Part shown: positions 1 to 9,557 of the stretch, one piece after another
Position numbering within the stretch: position 1 is the first letter of the stretch
How the letters are laid out: the number at the start of each line of letters is the position of its first letter
Position numbers and translations under genes: made by a program
Notes under the pieces: generated by a model
Seen by the model: only the letters and a program-made list of their open reading frames with translations
What the model was told of the DNA's origin: nothing
Database searches by the model: none
Source of the DNA: Ichthyophis bannanicus
Lineage: Eukaryota > Chordata > Amphibia > Gymnophiona > Ichthyophiidae
Direction of reading: 5' to 3'
Assembly: GCA_033557465.1 (NCBI GenBank)
Contig: CM066033.1
Span: forward strand, 1,241,193,523 to 1,241,257,522
DNA length: 64,000 bases

Positions 1-425
1 TCACAGTGGCCCCTGGTGGTACTGTGGTCATCCGTAAGGTCCAGGTATTGGCCAGGCATTCATTTCCTCGCTAAATTTCAGATCAGCACACCAGATCCAC
101 CTGTGCAATCCTCAAACCACATACGCACACACACTCTCTCACTTGCAGGGATGAACTGTAGAACACAGCAGAAAACGTTTTAAGCATTGGCCTTATTCCA
201 TGTCTCCAGCAGAATAACAGGCCTTTCCTGAATACATTATACACGTCGCTATGGCAAATCATGTCCCCATTACACCTTTCCCGGGCCTGTTGTGAAATCT
301 CCATTCAATCGAGATAAACATGTGCGAGTGCCATGTACCAGAATACCTCCATAGATGTTTTCGGCACATAAACGTCTCCAGCACACATACAAACCCTTAT
401 TCGGGTTCTGGAATAACCTCCTAAG
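1..425. other. unassigned sequence
   Basis: I recognise no gene, repeat family or RNA here. Short open frames on the minus strand are cysteine- and histidine-rich, show no domain and look like chance frames. Confidence 0.4.
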
Positions 426-429
426 TGAA

Positions 430-617
430 CAGAAGTGTGATTATCTCTGATGATCTCAAGGTGGCAAAACAGTGCGACAAGGCAGTGGCAAAAGCCAGGA
501 GGATGTTGGGCTGCATACAAAGATGGATTGCCAGCAGAAAGGAAGAGGTACTTATGCCACTGCACAGATCGCTGGTGAGGCCTCACCTGGAATACTATGT
601 TCAGTTTTGGAGACCAT
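430..617 (+). mobile_element. CR1-clade LINE fragment (reverse transcriptase C-terminal part)
   Basis: The translation contains the block KARRMLGCIQR followed by SLVRPHLEYYVQFWRP, which is typical of the region after the catalytic centre in CR1-clade ORF2. The same block recurs in the CR1 copy at 34.5-36.2 kb (around 35.49-35.62 kb). The fragment stops abruptly at 617, where the terminus of a DNA transposon begins, so it is a CR1 copy split by that insertion. I did not find the remainder of the CR1 downstream. Confidence 0.8.
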
Positions 618-760
618 GGGGTATGTTTACTAAACTGCGGTAACGTTACATACCATGCGTTATGTAACGTTAACGATCGTTAGGTAATGTTAACGCGCGT
701 TATGTAATGTTAATGTGCATTAACGTTACATAACGATCGTTAGTGTACCTGGCCGCGGTA
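618..760. repeat. terminal and subterminal palindromes of copy 1
   Basis: After the terminus come repeated palindromic words built on AACGATCGTT, AACGCGCGTT and GTTACATAACG. Equivalent words occur at 32165-32262 and 41726-41880, so this is the conserved end structure of the family. Such clustered subterminal repeats usually serve as transposase or accessory-protein binding sites; that role is inferred here. Confidence 0.7.
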
Positions 761-834
761 TACAGAAAAGCAGGATAAAAAAAGGAAATGTCTGGCTGAG
801 GAGACATAAAGGTATGGGCCAGGGAGGGCTGTGC

Positions 835-905
835 ACCTGTGGCCCCACTGTGGTGCCGTACACACAGCCAGTGTGATTCACAGCAAAGGGTCACAGGTTC
901 AGGTC
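835..905 (+). repeat. tRNA-like module inside copy 1
   Basis: A stretch ending in GGTCACAGGTTCAGGTC resembles the TPsiC arm of a tRNA (B box GGTTCRANNCC). Equivalent stretches occur at the same place in copy 2 (31262-31345, minus strand) and copy 3 (41026-41085, minus strand; GGTTCAAATCC). It is too degenerate to be a working tRNA gene. A tRNA-derived SINE fragment carried by the family is likely. Confidence 0.45.
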
Positions 906-1723
906 ACAGCTGCTGGAACCTGCAGAACACATCCTAACATTTTACCCTACAAAGCATATACAACATAAAACCATGCAATCCCCATAGCAGCGGCCAACAG
1001 GGGTAGAAACACCCACTCACACAGGCTCCACCATGCAAATCATGCTGTACAGGCAGGCTGCTGGCTCCAGAACAGATTTGCAGGTAACATCACAGCACCA
1101 CTGTTATCTCCTGCTCAGTCCAGGAAAAGTTGGCAGGGTGGCAGCTGGGGTTGTCAAACACCCCTACCATTGCACAGTGCTGCATTAGGAGTGTATGTGT
1201 GTATGTCTATCCATAGTTTTGTGACTGCACACCTCTCCCCCCGCCCCGGCCCACATTGTCCAACTGTTACCAGCATCAGCCTGTGAATGTGCATAATGAG
1301 GAGCAAGGTAGTGTGGGTATGGGCCAGATAGGGCGAATTGGGCAGGCTGCATTTGCACAGTGAGTAGTCCATAGTCTGGTACACATTAGTTTTCCAACCC
1401 CACCTGCGTGGACAGGGTGGCTAAATCATGTCGTGCTGGGAGGGCAGTCTCGCCCTGACGTAACAGTGACCATGGAATGTCCAGGTTCCCACATAGTCAT
1501 TTATACCATCTGTCTCCAGTGATATTTGTGTGATCCCCCCCAGTTCTGGGGCCCAATCACTGACATGCCTGCCTATGTCTGGATGCATGTGTTTTCTCAC
1601 TGACCATGTACCACAGACTGACCTGTGGCATGTCCTCAGTTAGTCTGTGCATGGTGAGAACACTGTATATGCTAGTGCAGTCAGACAGTGTTGTCTGATA
1701 ATGCATGGCAGACTGTGGTATGT

Positions 1724-2354
1724 TACAAATACCTAAGTCTCTATCTGAGCGATATGCAAATAATGTCCAAAGTTGCGCTCAAAAATAACACAATAATATA
1801 TATGTGTATATATACTTCTCAGCTACTTAAATACTAGTTAACCAGATCTTCAGATTTCCAAAGGTCTCAGTCTGTAGCCAGCCGGGCTATTTGAATAAAA
1901 TCTCCACAGCTGTAGCTAGCAATCACATCAATGACCTTTTTATGGAAACCTATTTTATAAAACATGCCCCACGCTAATGAAAGTGATAGTGATAGTTCCA
2001 GACTTTTAGGCTTGGTGTTGAAAAGCGCATATGCCAAAATCATTCAAATATTCATATATTCAAAAAGATAGCACTTAACTGGCACTGTGCTGCTGTGATC
2101 CAAGCTCTCAAAATATTACATAGGCTGGAATCTGTACGCCAATTTCTCTCAAAAGTGTTGCATAAGCTGAAGTCTGTACGCCAATTTCACTGAGTTCCCG
2201 ACGCTCTCATTGGGGTCCCACTGCGGCGTTTCACTGCCCGCGGTTCATCAGGGGAACCTCGTTGCCTTAAGTTCATGTACAAAACGATGCTGCCGACCTT
2301 CCATGACTTCATATAGTTTAATTCCTTGCTGATTTGACCAACTGTTGGAAAAGC
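1724..2354 (-). mobile_element. Penelope-like insertion with hammerhead-like core and 13-bp TSD
   Basis: The 631-bp insertion is flanked by GACTGTGGTATGT at 1711-1723 and 2355-2367. The paralogous site in copy 2 (about 30600-30622) has one copy of this word and no insertion, which confirms the boundaries. On the minus strand it contains CTGATGA (2251-2245), a 5-bp stem with one mismatch, and GAAAC (2232-2228), the conserved core of hammerhead ribozymes. Hammerheads are known in Penelope-like retroelements. No reverse transcriptase or GIY-YIG reading frame remains. I could not identify a clear cleavage triplet. Confidence 0.6.
2228..2251 (-). ncRNA. hammerhead-ribozyme-like core
   Basis: The minus strand reads CTGATGA, then a short hairpin (stem II with loop GG), then GAAAC. 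This order and spacing match the catalytic core of a hammerhead ribozyme. Stems I and III were not confirmed, so activity is uncertain. Confidence 0.5.
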
Positions 2355-3274
2355 GACTGTGGTATGTGGCAAGTGAGGATTCAGACGGCATTAATGCTGT
2401 TCTGCTGATGCGCCAGTCACAGGATATGTCTTATATGCACTACCCTTAGAGGGATATTCCTAGCCATCAGGAATGGGCTTGCTGGTCCCACAGCCAATCC
2501 CATGGTCTCAGGCACCTGTCCCTCCATGCCCCCACCTACAAGATGGGTGTTATGTGGCCCTTGGGGGCACATAGTGTATAGTACCCCAAGCAGTAGGGGG
2601 ACATGGTACACAACCCTCATAAGACACTGGAAACGCCTCTGACCTGCTAACAGGTAGCTATGGAAGCCAGACCACTGGGCAGACACAGATATGGGTGGTC
2701 TCTGGTCCCAGGGGGACACCTGTAACTGTGTAACACAGATGGGTACAGAAGTGCCTTTGGCACACTGCTTGGGACACCTGCCACACACTGTCAGTGATGG
2801 GGATGTGCAGCAGGACCTATATGTAGCACCACATGTACTGTGGACCTAGTGCTGGGCAGCCATCCTTACCCTCTGGGTGAATACAGAACCTGCAAAATGG
2901 CATGGTCTGTAGCTACTCTGGCCAGTATCTCGCATGGCAGTCCATCTTACCAGGATGTGGTAACAGAAATGTGCAGACCCAATTTGGTTACCTGATATAG
3001 ACCACTGTTCCTCATGTGCAATGCATCATGGGTGCTGGTGTGGTTACCCTACCCTGGCACACAGAGCAGATGGTCCATGCGGTGACCTGCAGTCCCTCTG
3101 TACCCAGGCACTGCTGTACAGCAGGCCATAGAGGTATAGCCCACTGGTTCATAAAATGACCCTCGAAAATGTGTCCATGGATTTGATCCCCTATTGATCC
3201 CCCCCATGCGTGCCCAACTCGGATACCCTGCATGCCTCTAGCACTCATCTATTTGCAGATATGTGCTGCCAGCC

Positions 3275-3437
3275 CAGGATATCAATTCTTGACCCAATAG
3301 AAGCATTGTGGAACCTGTGTCTTTTGGGGAAACTGCTAGGTACGTATGACCTAGATTTGCCACTGTTGGAAACAGGATGCTGGGCTTGATGGACCTTGGT
3401 CTGACCCAGTATGGCATATCTTATGTTCTTATGGTCA
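3275..3437 (+). mobile_element. CR1 3'-tail fragment inside copy 1
   Basis: The segment contains GGCTTGATGGACCTTGGTCT and GACCCAGTATGGCATATCTT, the 3' end of the CR1 group seen at 13.05 and 15.85 kb. It lies between the same flanking words as the CR1 tail in copy 2 (29548-29722), so the insertion predates the split of the two copies. Confidence 0.85.
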
Positions 3438-4412
3438 TAAGAGACTCGCCACAGTGGGCGACAGTCCTCTGGTTCAGCTATTTGCGTCTGTCAGCTGAGT
3501 AGAGTCCGGACTGCCTGTGCAGACTGCCACCACAGGTCATGCACTGTGCACCTGTCCTGCCTTGTGCATCCATGTTGCCTGCCTCGCCTGTACCCCATCT
3601 GTATGGTACAACCACCCCTCTGTCCACCCCTCATTGTAACCATCATGGCACTCCATACACCCCTGGGGGACACGTATGCCCACCATCTGTCACCCACTGT
3701 CGTCCCAGTACATCACATTGCCCACACCCAGTGCTGTGGTACAGTTGCCCACAACATGTATGTCACCACTACTGGCAGGCATATGGTCTGGCCGCAGATA
3801 TGGCACATTCAGGCGCCTCAAGCCCTCACCTGCAAGCACCTGTGCAGTGGCACTAAACCGTAGCCAGTCCAGTGTTAGGTTGAAATCAGTAGCACTGGAC
3901 ATACGTAATGCATGCCAACCTGAGGCACCTTGCAGGCCGCAGGGCAAAGTAACCTAGGGCAACGTCACATTGTTATGCCACTATGAACTATGGCAAAATA
4001 TCCCAAGGAGCCCACGAGGATGACCTGTCCAGGTGTGTCCAGTACGGTGCGCTGCCAAGGGACCCCGAGATGGTGCCACAGAGGGTGCCGCACAGGGCAC
4101 ATGATGAGCAATCTATACAGCACCGTACAATATGGCACCCAGTAACACGCCTACCAAGGCGCGCTCATTCAATATACCATAGTACAAACCCACTAATGCG
4201 CCATGTTCTGAGGCGCGGCACTGGGCGATTTACAATGTGCTATTATGGCTGGGAAGCCCCAGGACGCGTCCCTAGCGTAGTGTTGCGTAAGGCACGCACC
4301 AAGGTGCCATAAGAAACCTTAGCCCAACACGCGCTTGAGGAGCAGACAGCTGAAAGCCTGACACTCTGTAACATCAGGCCCCAATGACCACAAGTGGATG
4401 GTCCATCAGAAC

Positions 4413-4492
4413 AATATAACTTGGTATGTGTAGCGCAGTGGTTAGGCAATATATCATAGTACAATGTCTTGTGGGTTCAAAACCCAGAAGGG
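4413..4492 (+). repeat. tRNA-like (SINE head) sequence
   Basis: The sequence has an A-box-like TAGCGCAGTGG followed about 40 nt later by a B-box-like GGTTCAAAACC, the internal RNA polymerase III promoter layout of tRNAs. Acceptor-stem pairing is not evident, so a tRNA-derived SINE head is more likely than a tRNA gene. Confidence 0.45.
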
Positions 4493-4719
4493 GATACCAG
4501 AATGGTAAAGAGATGGGGATAGGGCATATCAGAAATAGAAAGACTAGTTGTACTCAGATATAGAAAAGGATACTTTTAACATAATCAAATAGACCGACAA
4601 AACAGACCAATGCACGCTGCAAAGGGAGGGTGCGCATGGGTACGCATGGTGAGAAGCGCGCACTGCGCAGGCACAAGTTTACTGCGTCATATGAGGTCTG
4701 ACCACATACACCAGAAAAG

Positions 4720-4905
4720 ATGGCCACCAGGTCGAGAAAGCCTGCATTCACCAATGCAGACCTTTATCTTCTGGCAGAATTAATCTGCCTCCGCCAGGAG
4801 TGCCTCTTTCCTGGCTCCTCCCGTAGGCAGGACTTAAGCCGAGTTAGGAGGGCCTGGGTGCGCCTCACCAGGCGATACAATAGAGGCTCAGACTACCCAC
4901 GTGAG
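4720..4905 (+). CDS. SANT gene 1, exon 1
   Basis: The ATG is in good context (AAAAGATGG). Sixty-two codons end exactly at a consensus donor, phase 0. Residues FTNADLYLLAELI and RAWVRLTRRYN give the first two helices of a Myb/SANT-like domain, by similarity to FTQEENDLLLASIL and RAWAEV in the gene at 10.65-11.19 kb. Confidence 0.65.
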
Positions 4906-5098
4906 GTAAGTGCATGGGGACAGGCACCCAAACCTAGGATATAAAAAAGAAAACCTGGTAACCAAAACACATATCAGACACGCACAGCAAGGGAAAGGCA
5001 GGTCGCAGTGTGTCCAAATGAGATTAATGTTTCCCCCCCCCCCTCGATGCTAACAGATCTGCCCTGGCCCCAGGGGGTCTCAGAATCCATTACAGAGA

Positions 5099-5165
5099 GT
5101 TTATTTATTTATTTATTTAATACTCTTATATACCGCGCTATTCGAAATCAGTGCGGTTTACATGG
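5099..5165 (-). mobile_element. L2-type 3' tail
   Basis: Read on the minus strand, this is the hairpin tail with GTAAACCGCACTGATT, GCGGTATATAAG and a TAAATAAATAAA run that ends most L2 and SINE copies in this window. It is truncated to the tail and lies in the intron of SANT gene 1. Confidence 0.8.
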
Positions 5166-5217
5166 ATGTCTTATCCATCACAATGCTATGGTATTTGGCC
5201 CTGTTGCAGTGTCACTG

Positions 5218-6215
5218 ATGTGCCCTATCCCCAGGATGCCCCAGGCCCACTACTGAGGCCTCCTATTCATCCTGGTGTTATGGTACCTGCCCTTGTTTAG
5301 GTTATAAAGGTCTGCTATATCCCCAGGATGTTGCAGGCCTCACTACAGAGGTCTATTATCCATCCTGGTGTTATGCTACCTGCTCCTGGTTAGGCTATAA
5401 AGGTCTGCTATATCCCCAGGATGCTGCAGGCCTCAATACAGAGGTCTATTATCCATCCTGGTGTTATGGTACCTGCTCCTGGTTACGTTTCACAGGTCTG
5501 CTATATCCCCAGGATGCTGCAGGCCTCACTACAGAGGTCTATTATCCATCCTGCTGTTATGCTACATGCTGCTGGTTACGTTGTACAGGTCTGCTATATC
5601 CCCAGGATGCTGCAGGCCTCACTACAGAGGTCTATTATCCATCCTGGTGCTATTCTACCTGCTCTTGGGTAAGTTATACAGGTCTGCTATATCCCCAGGA
5701 TGCTGCAGGCCTCACTACAGAGGTCTATTATCCATCCTGTTGTTATGCTACCTGCTCCTGGTTACGTTGCACAGGTCTGCTATATCCCCAGGATGCTGTA
5801 GGCCTCACTACAGTGGCCCACTATTCATTCTGGAGTTATGCTACCTGCCCCTGTTTAGGTTATAAAGGTCTGCTATATCTCCAGGATGCTGCAGGCCTCA
5901 CTACAGAGGTCTATTATCCATCCTGGTGTTATGGTACCTGCTCCTGGTTAGGTTATAAAGGTCTGCTATATCTCCAGGATGCTGCAGGCCTCACTACAGA
6001 GGTCTATTATCCATCCTGGTGTTATGCTACCTGTTCCTGGGTAAATTATACAGGTCTGCTATATCCCCAGGATGCTGCAGGCCTCACTACAGTGGCCCAC
6101 TATTCATCCTGTTGTTATGGTACCTGCCCCTGTTTAGGTTATAAAGGTCTGCTATATCCCCAGGATGCTGCAAGCCTCACTATAGAGGGCTAGTATCCAT
6201 CCTGGTGTTATGGTA
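5218..6215. repeat. 93-bp minisatellite, about 10.7 copies
   Basis: The word TCTGCTATATC recurs at 5311, 5404, 5497, 5590, 5683, 5776, 5869, 5962, 6055 and 6148, exactly 93 bp apart each time with no indels. A degenerate unit precedes at 5218. Units differ by scattered substitutions. Because 93 is a multiple of three, long repetitive frames appear in two phases; these look like a by-product, not a protein. The array sits inside intron 1 of SANT gene 1. Confidence 0.95.
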
Positions 6216-6845
6216 GATGCACTGGGAGATGTGTGAAGGCCACTCATACCACCATGTTGAGTCTGGAGCCTGCAGGGCATATAGCGATACGTCCCCAGGG
6301 CACACCCGGGTGCAGCTGTTGCTGTGTGCAAGGGCCACAGGTGAGACACATGACCACGCCCATGTCACTGCGTACAGTGGCACATGGCTATGCAGTCTGT
6401 GCATATGTTGGACAAGGGCTGGAGGCAGGCTTTTGGGTCCCGCAGACATGCTGACATAGTGGTGCATATGTACGGGATGGCTGCCCGACCCCCCCCCCCC
6501 CGGCACACTGTGCATGTATGCCGACACCATGCAGCTCCCCGTGCATGTCTCCCATGACCAACAGTACGGCAAGGGCACATATGGTCGGTGTCGTAGGCCC
6601 AAACACGGATAGGCCGCCCGTGCAGCAATGGTTGCCAGGGAGCCCGCACACAGGGCACGTAGGGGCCAACCTGGGCATGCGCAGCAGCAACACACACATG
6701 TGCGTGGCAGGGGAAACAGCTAGGGGCCGTCACATAGCACACAATAGGGGCAGCCACCTACTGCACGCAGGCATCTATGTGGTACAGCCCCGGCTGGCGA
6801 TGGATGTCTGTCTGCTAATGTCCCCACACGTTGCCTCCCCTACAG

Positions 6846-6923
6846 GTCAATGACCTGTGCAAGAAGGCCCATGAGCTGCGAGCCAGGTACCCCCGCAGCG
6901 GGAACGGCTAGCCCACCATGATG
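6846..6923 (+). CDS. SANT gene 1, exon 2 (carries the frame break)
   Basis: The exon is bounded by CCCCTACAG and GTGAGTG. In the frame of exon 1 it reads VNDLCKKAHELRARY and then a stop. After the run of five C the alternative frame reads PPQRERLAHHD and joins exon 3 in phase, so the ancestral exon probably had one more C. Confidence 0.55.
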
Positions 6924-7037
6924 GTGAGTGATGTGGCACGGTCCTGGTGGACAATGGCCTGCAAGGCCACAGGATGCATGTGAATGCTATGCCTGAAGTG
7001 TGACCATGGCAGTAATCTACATACCTCTCTCCCACAG

Positions 7038-7362
7038 CGGACGCACATGCAGACGAGGGCCCAGCAGGGCTGGACGCAGTAACCAGGCAGGCAGTGCCGG
7101 CCGAAGATGCCCCGGAGGCCATGGCGGCAGCCGATGGCGGGGGGGTCCGAGGAGGAGGGGGGCATTGGATGCCGAGAGGGGGAGGAAGAGGAGGGGATGG
7201 GGTGGGGCAGGGGACATGCGGGGGTAGAGGGGGAGGAGGGGATGGGGTGGGGAGGTGCAAGTAGGCACAGGGAGGAGGGGGCGAGGGGGGAGGTGCAGGG
7301 GCGGAGGGGGAGGGGGAGGAGGGGGCGAGGGGGGAGGTGCAGGGTGTGGAGGGGGAGGAGGG
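7038..7362 (+). CDS. SANT gene 1, exon 3 with G-rich, potentially G-quadruplex tract
   Basis: After acceptor CCCACAG the frame reads DAHADEGPAGLDAVTRQAV and then an alanine/glycine-rich stretch. From about 7135 the + strand is almost pure purine, with many GGGG runs in imperfect repeats (GGAGGAGGGG, GGGGAGGTGCA). The frame is lost here, consistent with slippage. A donor GTGAGG lies at 7363. Confidence 0.45.
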
Positions 7363-7585
7363 AGGTGAGGGTGTAACCAGTCCCGAGCAGCATGGGCTGC
7401 CACAGGGCACTGGGGACCCCAGCTACCTGCCCCACAGTGCCGGCGATGTCCCTCGTCTGGCTGCTGGCCTGCCCCACATAGCTGCAGACAGACGCGCCAT
7501 GCATGCAAGCACACAGACAAGGGGTGATGTGTGTCTGTGCGGCTGCATGTGCGGCCTACACCTGGCTGCGGCTGTGCATGCCCAG

Positions 7586-7735
7586 GCACATGCCCATCGG
7601 CAGCAAGCCCGCATCCTGGGGCGGGTGCTGGAGACTATGGTCATGGTGGCTGACCAGCTTAGCAGGCTGGAGGACATACGCGCAGTAGGGGCACCTGGCC
7701 ATACACCCGGCAATGGGGGACCCCAGGGGGTGTAA
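7586..7735 (+). CDS. SANT gene 1, probable last exon
   Basis: A frame reading AHAHRQQARILGRVL and then LSRLEDIRAV ends at TAA (7733-7735). Its leucine/valine/isoleucine spacing suggests a short coiled coil, common at the C-terminus of Harbinger Myb-like proteins. A possible acceptor is GCATGCCCAG at 7585, without a strong pyrimidine tract. AATAAA lies about 125 nt downstream. Confidence 0.45.
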   Translation, partial: AHAHRQQARILGRVLETMVMVADQLSRLEDIRAVGAPGHTPGNGGPQGV

Positions 7736-7860
7736 GTGTGGGCACTCCGCATGTCACAACCGCCCTGTGCCGGCTCGTGCCATGGATCTGCCACCACCGC
7801 CGGGGCCTGGGGTGATAGGGCCCCTCCCGCACAGGGTCCCACAGCTGTTTCCCCACCCCA

Positions 7861-7866
7861 AATAAA
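7861..7866 (+). terminator. polyadenylation signal for SANT gene 1
   Basis: AATAAA follows the stop codon at 7735 by about 125 nt and precedes T/G-containing sequence, a plausible 3' end. Confidence 0.5.
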
Positions 7867-7889
7867 CAATGTAAATATGTTTGACTTAC

Positions 7890-9020
7890 CCACGATGATC
7901 AGCTGTCCCTTATTGCTACATGTCAGTGGTCTACATGTGTGTCTGTGCGCATGACAACGGACCCATACATGGTACCGTACCCATGGCAAGGGCGTGAGGG
8001 TGACCATGGGCAGCACACGAGGTAGCACCACAGACAGACACAAGCATATACATGATAGGGATGGCATGGAGCAGTTGTGGTGGGATGTGCACGGGTATGG
8101 CCAGCAGTGGCAATGGGTATGAAACAGGGTGGATGCCACAATGCACATAGACATAGGGATGGCAGACACAGGGGCAAGTGGAGTGCCTGGCCAGGGGTGG
8201 CCCCAGAGACCGGGACCATGGATGCAGGGTGAAGAGGGATGAGCGGCACACATGGGGCCATAGGGGTGGGGCCTAACCCACAACAGTGTGGCTGGACACG
8301 CACATACGGGGAGGGGACAGGGATATACCTGGCCCTGGGGTGGGTCACATTGCAGGGGCAGTGTGCCATGTGATTAACCATGGGGGATCCACAGTGCACT
8401 CATCAAATGCCTGTGAACTGTTGCAGGCCCTATGGGACGGGGGCAATGTGGCCAGGCCGCACAGCATGCATCTGCCTACGTACAGCAGTATTGTCTATGC
8501 ATCCCAGGGGATGCTCCAGCAAGGGGGGGCACCTCCATGCACGCATCACACTGAACAGGACAGGGCAGGCTACAGGACACCAGCAATGTGCTACCAGTGT
8601 GCTACCAGAGATGGACGTGTGAGCAGGACAGACAGCATGGACATGTCAACGGACATAAAGGGTACGATGTCCAACCGGTGTGATGTGGACAGCACTGCAC
8701 TGAGACCCTATCTGGCGCCACACTAACATGCTCTAAGCAGGTACCAGTGGGGACAAGTGGCAGAGAGGGGACAGAGGGACAGGGGGGGCAGGGGGGGCTA
8801 CAGACCCTGGTGGGGTGGGGGGGGCGGCAGGGCTGCTGTGGGCCGGCGTGTGGGTAGGGGCAGCTGGCACGACCCATAGTAACTCTGGCTAGGGGGTGCA
8901 ACACAGGCTGGCCGAGGTGGTGGCCAACCGGTCCCCAGGGCAGCCACGGGTGGGGCATGGCGTACATTGGGCTCCCACAATAGATACACGACATGTGACT
9001 TCCAGCAATGCCGCATGTAC
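7890..9020. other. CA/GT-rich spacer between the SANT genes
   Basis: This CpG-containing, purine/pyrimidine-biased DNA has runs of G near 8785-8825. Long open frames exist on both strands because stop codons are rare here. None shows a domain, and they overlap each other in several phases. Confidence 0.4.
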
Positions 9021-9025
9021 AGCCA

Positions 9026-9031
9026 TTTATT
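9026..9031 (-). terminator. polyadenylation signal for SANT gene 2
   Basis: The minus strand reads GGAAAATAAATGG. AATAAA overlaps the TAA stop of the last exon candidate (9027-9029). Confidence 0.5.
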
Positions 9032-9313
9032 TTCCACGCGCACAGCTGTGCCTTGAGCTGCCACTCCCACCCCATGGTGCAGGTGTCATGGCTGGCGCTG
9101 CTGCTGCTGCTGCTACTGGTGGTGGCCATAGTTGTCCTGAGGGGGTCCCTCGGCCAGCCGCTAATAGCTCAGGGCTGGCAGCTATGGCCCGCGCTGATGC
9201 AGCCAGGCCCCACATCTCTCCGAGGATCCCCTTCACAGTGTGGCACATGCGACATGCCTCATGCTGCTGCCATCGCTGCTCACGGAGGACCGCAGGAAGC
9301 ACATGCTGTATAC
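9027..9313 (-). CDS. SANT gene 2, probable last exon
   Basis: The minus strand has acceptor TCTCCCCCACAG just before 9313. The frame reads GIQHVLPAVLREQRWQQHEA and later GILGEMWGLA, followed by an alanine/proline-rich end and TAA. It joins the upstream exon (ending 9405, donor GTCAGT) in phase across a 91-nt intron. The GEMW word also occurs in that upstream exon, suggesting an internal duplication of a coiled-coil-like unit. The link to the SANT exon at 10.65 kb is inferred from strand, order and the shared poly(A) signal. Confidence 0.4.
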
Positions 9314-9404
9314 CTGTGGGGGAGACAAGTTTTGCGCCATGAGACATGGTTACACCTGCCACCTGCACAAAGGCAACATCATTTGACCACTGTTGGACAC
9401 TGAC

Positions 9405-9557
9405 CCACTGCATCGCCATGTGCCGCCTCAGAGTGCGCCCACATCTCCCCTATGACCTCCGCCAGGGCGGACCGCGCATCCCGTGTGGCCTGGTACCATG
9501 TGTTGTGCATGCCCTGCTCCTCCTGCCTCAGCTCCCGGACATGATCCCCACATCTCT
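9405..9557 (-). CDS. SANT gene 2, probable middle exon
   Basis: The minus-strand frame reads DHVRELRQEEQGMHNTW and then AEVIGEMWAHSEAA, charged and helix-prone. It begins after a possible acceptor GGCCAG and ends at GTCAGT, with phase 1 matching the next exon. No domain is recognised. Confidence 0.4.

Larger units (their letters stand above)
618..4330 (-). mobile_element. TIR DNA transposon, copy 1 (reverse orientation, far end unclear)
   Basis: The left edge reads GGGGTATGTTTACTAAACTG and continues into palindromic AACGATCGTT and AACGCGCGTT blocks, the mirror image of the right ends near 32.2 and 41.8 kb. Colinear but reversed similarity to copy 2 is visible at 785-1050 against 31140-31380, at 1150-1720 against 30600-31020, at 2368-2560 against 30430-30600, and at 3000-3960 against 29000-30000. 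Copy 1 lacks the 12-bp minisatellite of copy 2. I could not find the opposite terminus near 4.3 kb. The element is either truncated there or continues into the Harbinger gene block. It encodes nothing recognisable itself. Confidence 0.75.
4720..7735 (+). pseudogene. Myb/SANT-like DNA-binding gene 1 (Harbinger accessory protein type), frameshifted
   Basis: This is a multi-exon gene model. Exon 1 is 4720-4905, ending at donor GTAAGT; exon 2 is 6846-6923, between a CTACAG acceptor and donor GTGAGT; exon 3 starts at 7038 after CCCACAG; a last exon lies before the stop at 7733-7735. Exon 1 encodes a trihelix/Myb-like domain (about residues 7-62) with a conserved RAW motif. Exon 2 completes the helix (VNDLCKKAHELRAR), which aligns with IESLRKRYCDIK of the second SANT gene. 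Exon 2 then runs into TAG at the GTACCCCCGC run. The next frame stays open and joins exon 3 as an acidic, alanine-rich stretch, so a 1-nt loss in the C run is likely. A C-terminal heptad-like segment (RILGRVLETMVMVADQLSRL) precedes the stop, and AATAAA follows at 7861. Harbinger Myb-like proteins bind transposon ends and bring the transposase to the nucleus. The exon 3 to last exon join is uncertain. Confidence 0.6.

Noticed and set aside
4413..4492. Left terminus of TIR copy 1
   Set aside because: I looked for the GTTTAGTAAACATACCCC terminus here and did not find it.
5421..6193. Repetitive protein with 31-residue units
   Set aside because: The frames exist because the minisatellite period is 93 bp. 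They are open in two phases, and the array lies inside an intron of SANT gene 1.
5218..6215. CRISPR-like array
   Set aside because: There are no unique spacers; units are head-to-tail 93-bp copies, and the genome is a vertebrate one.
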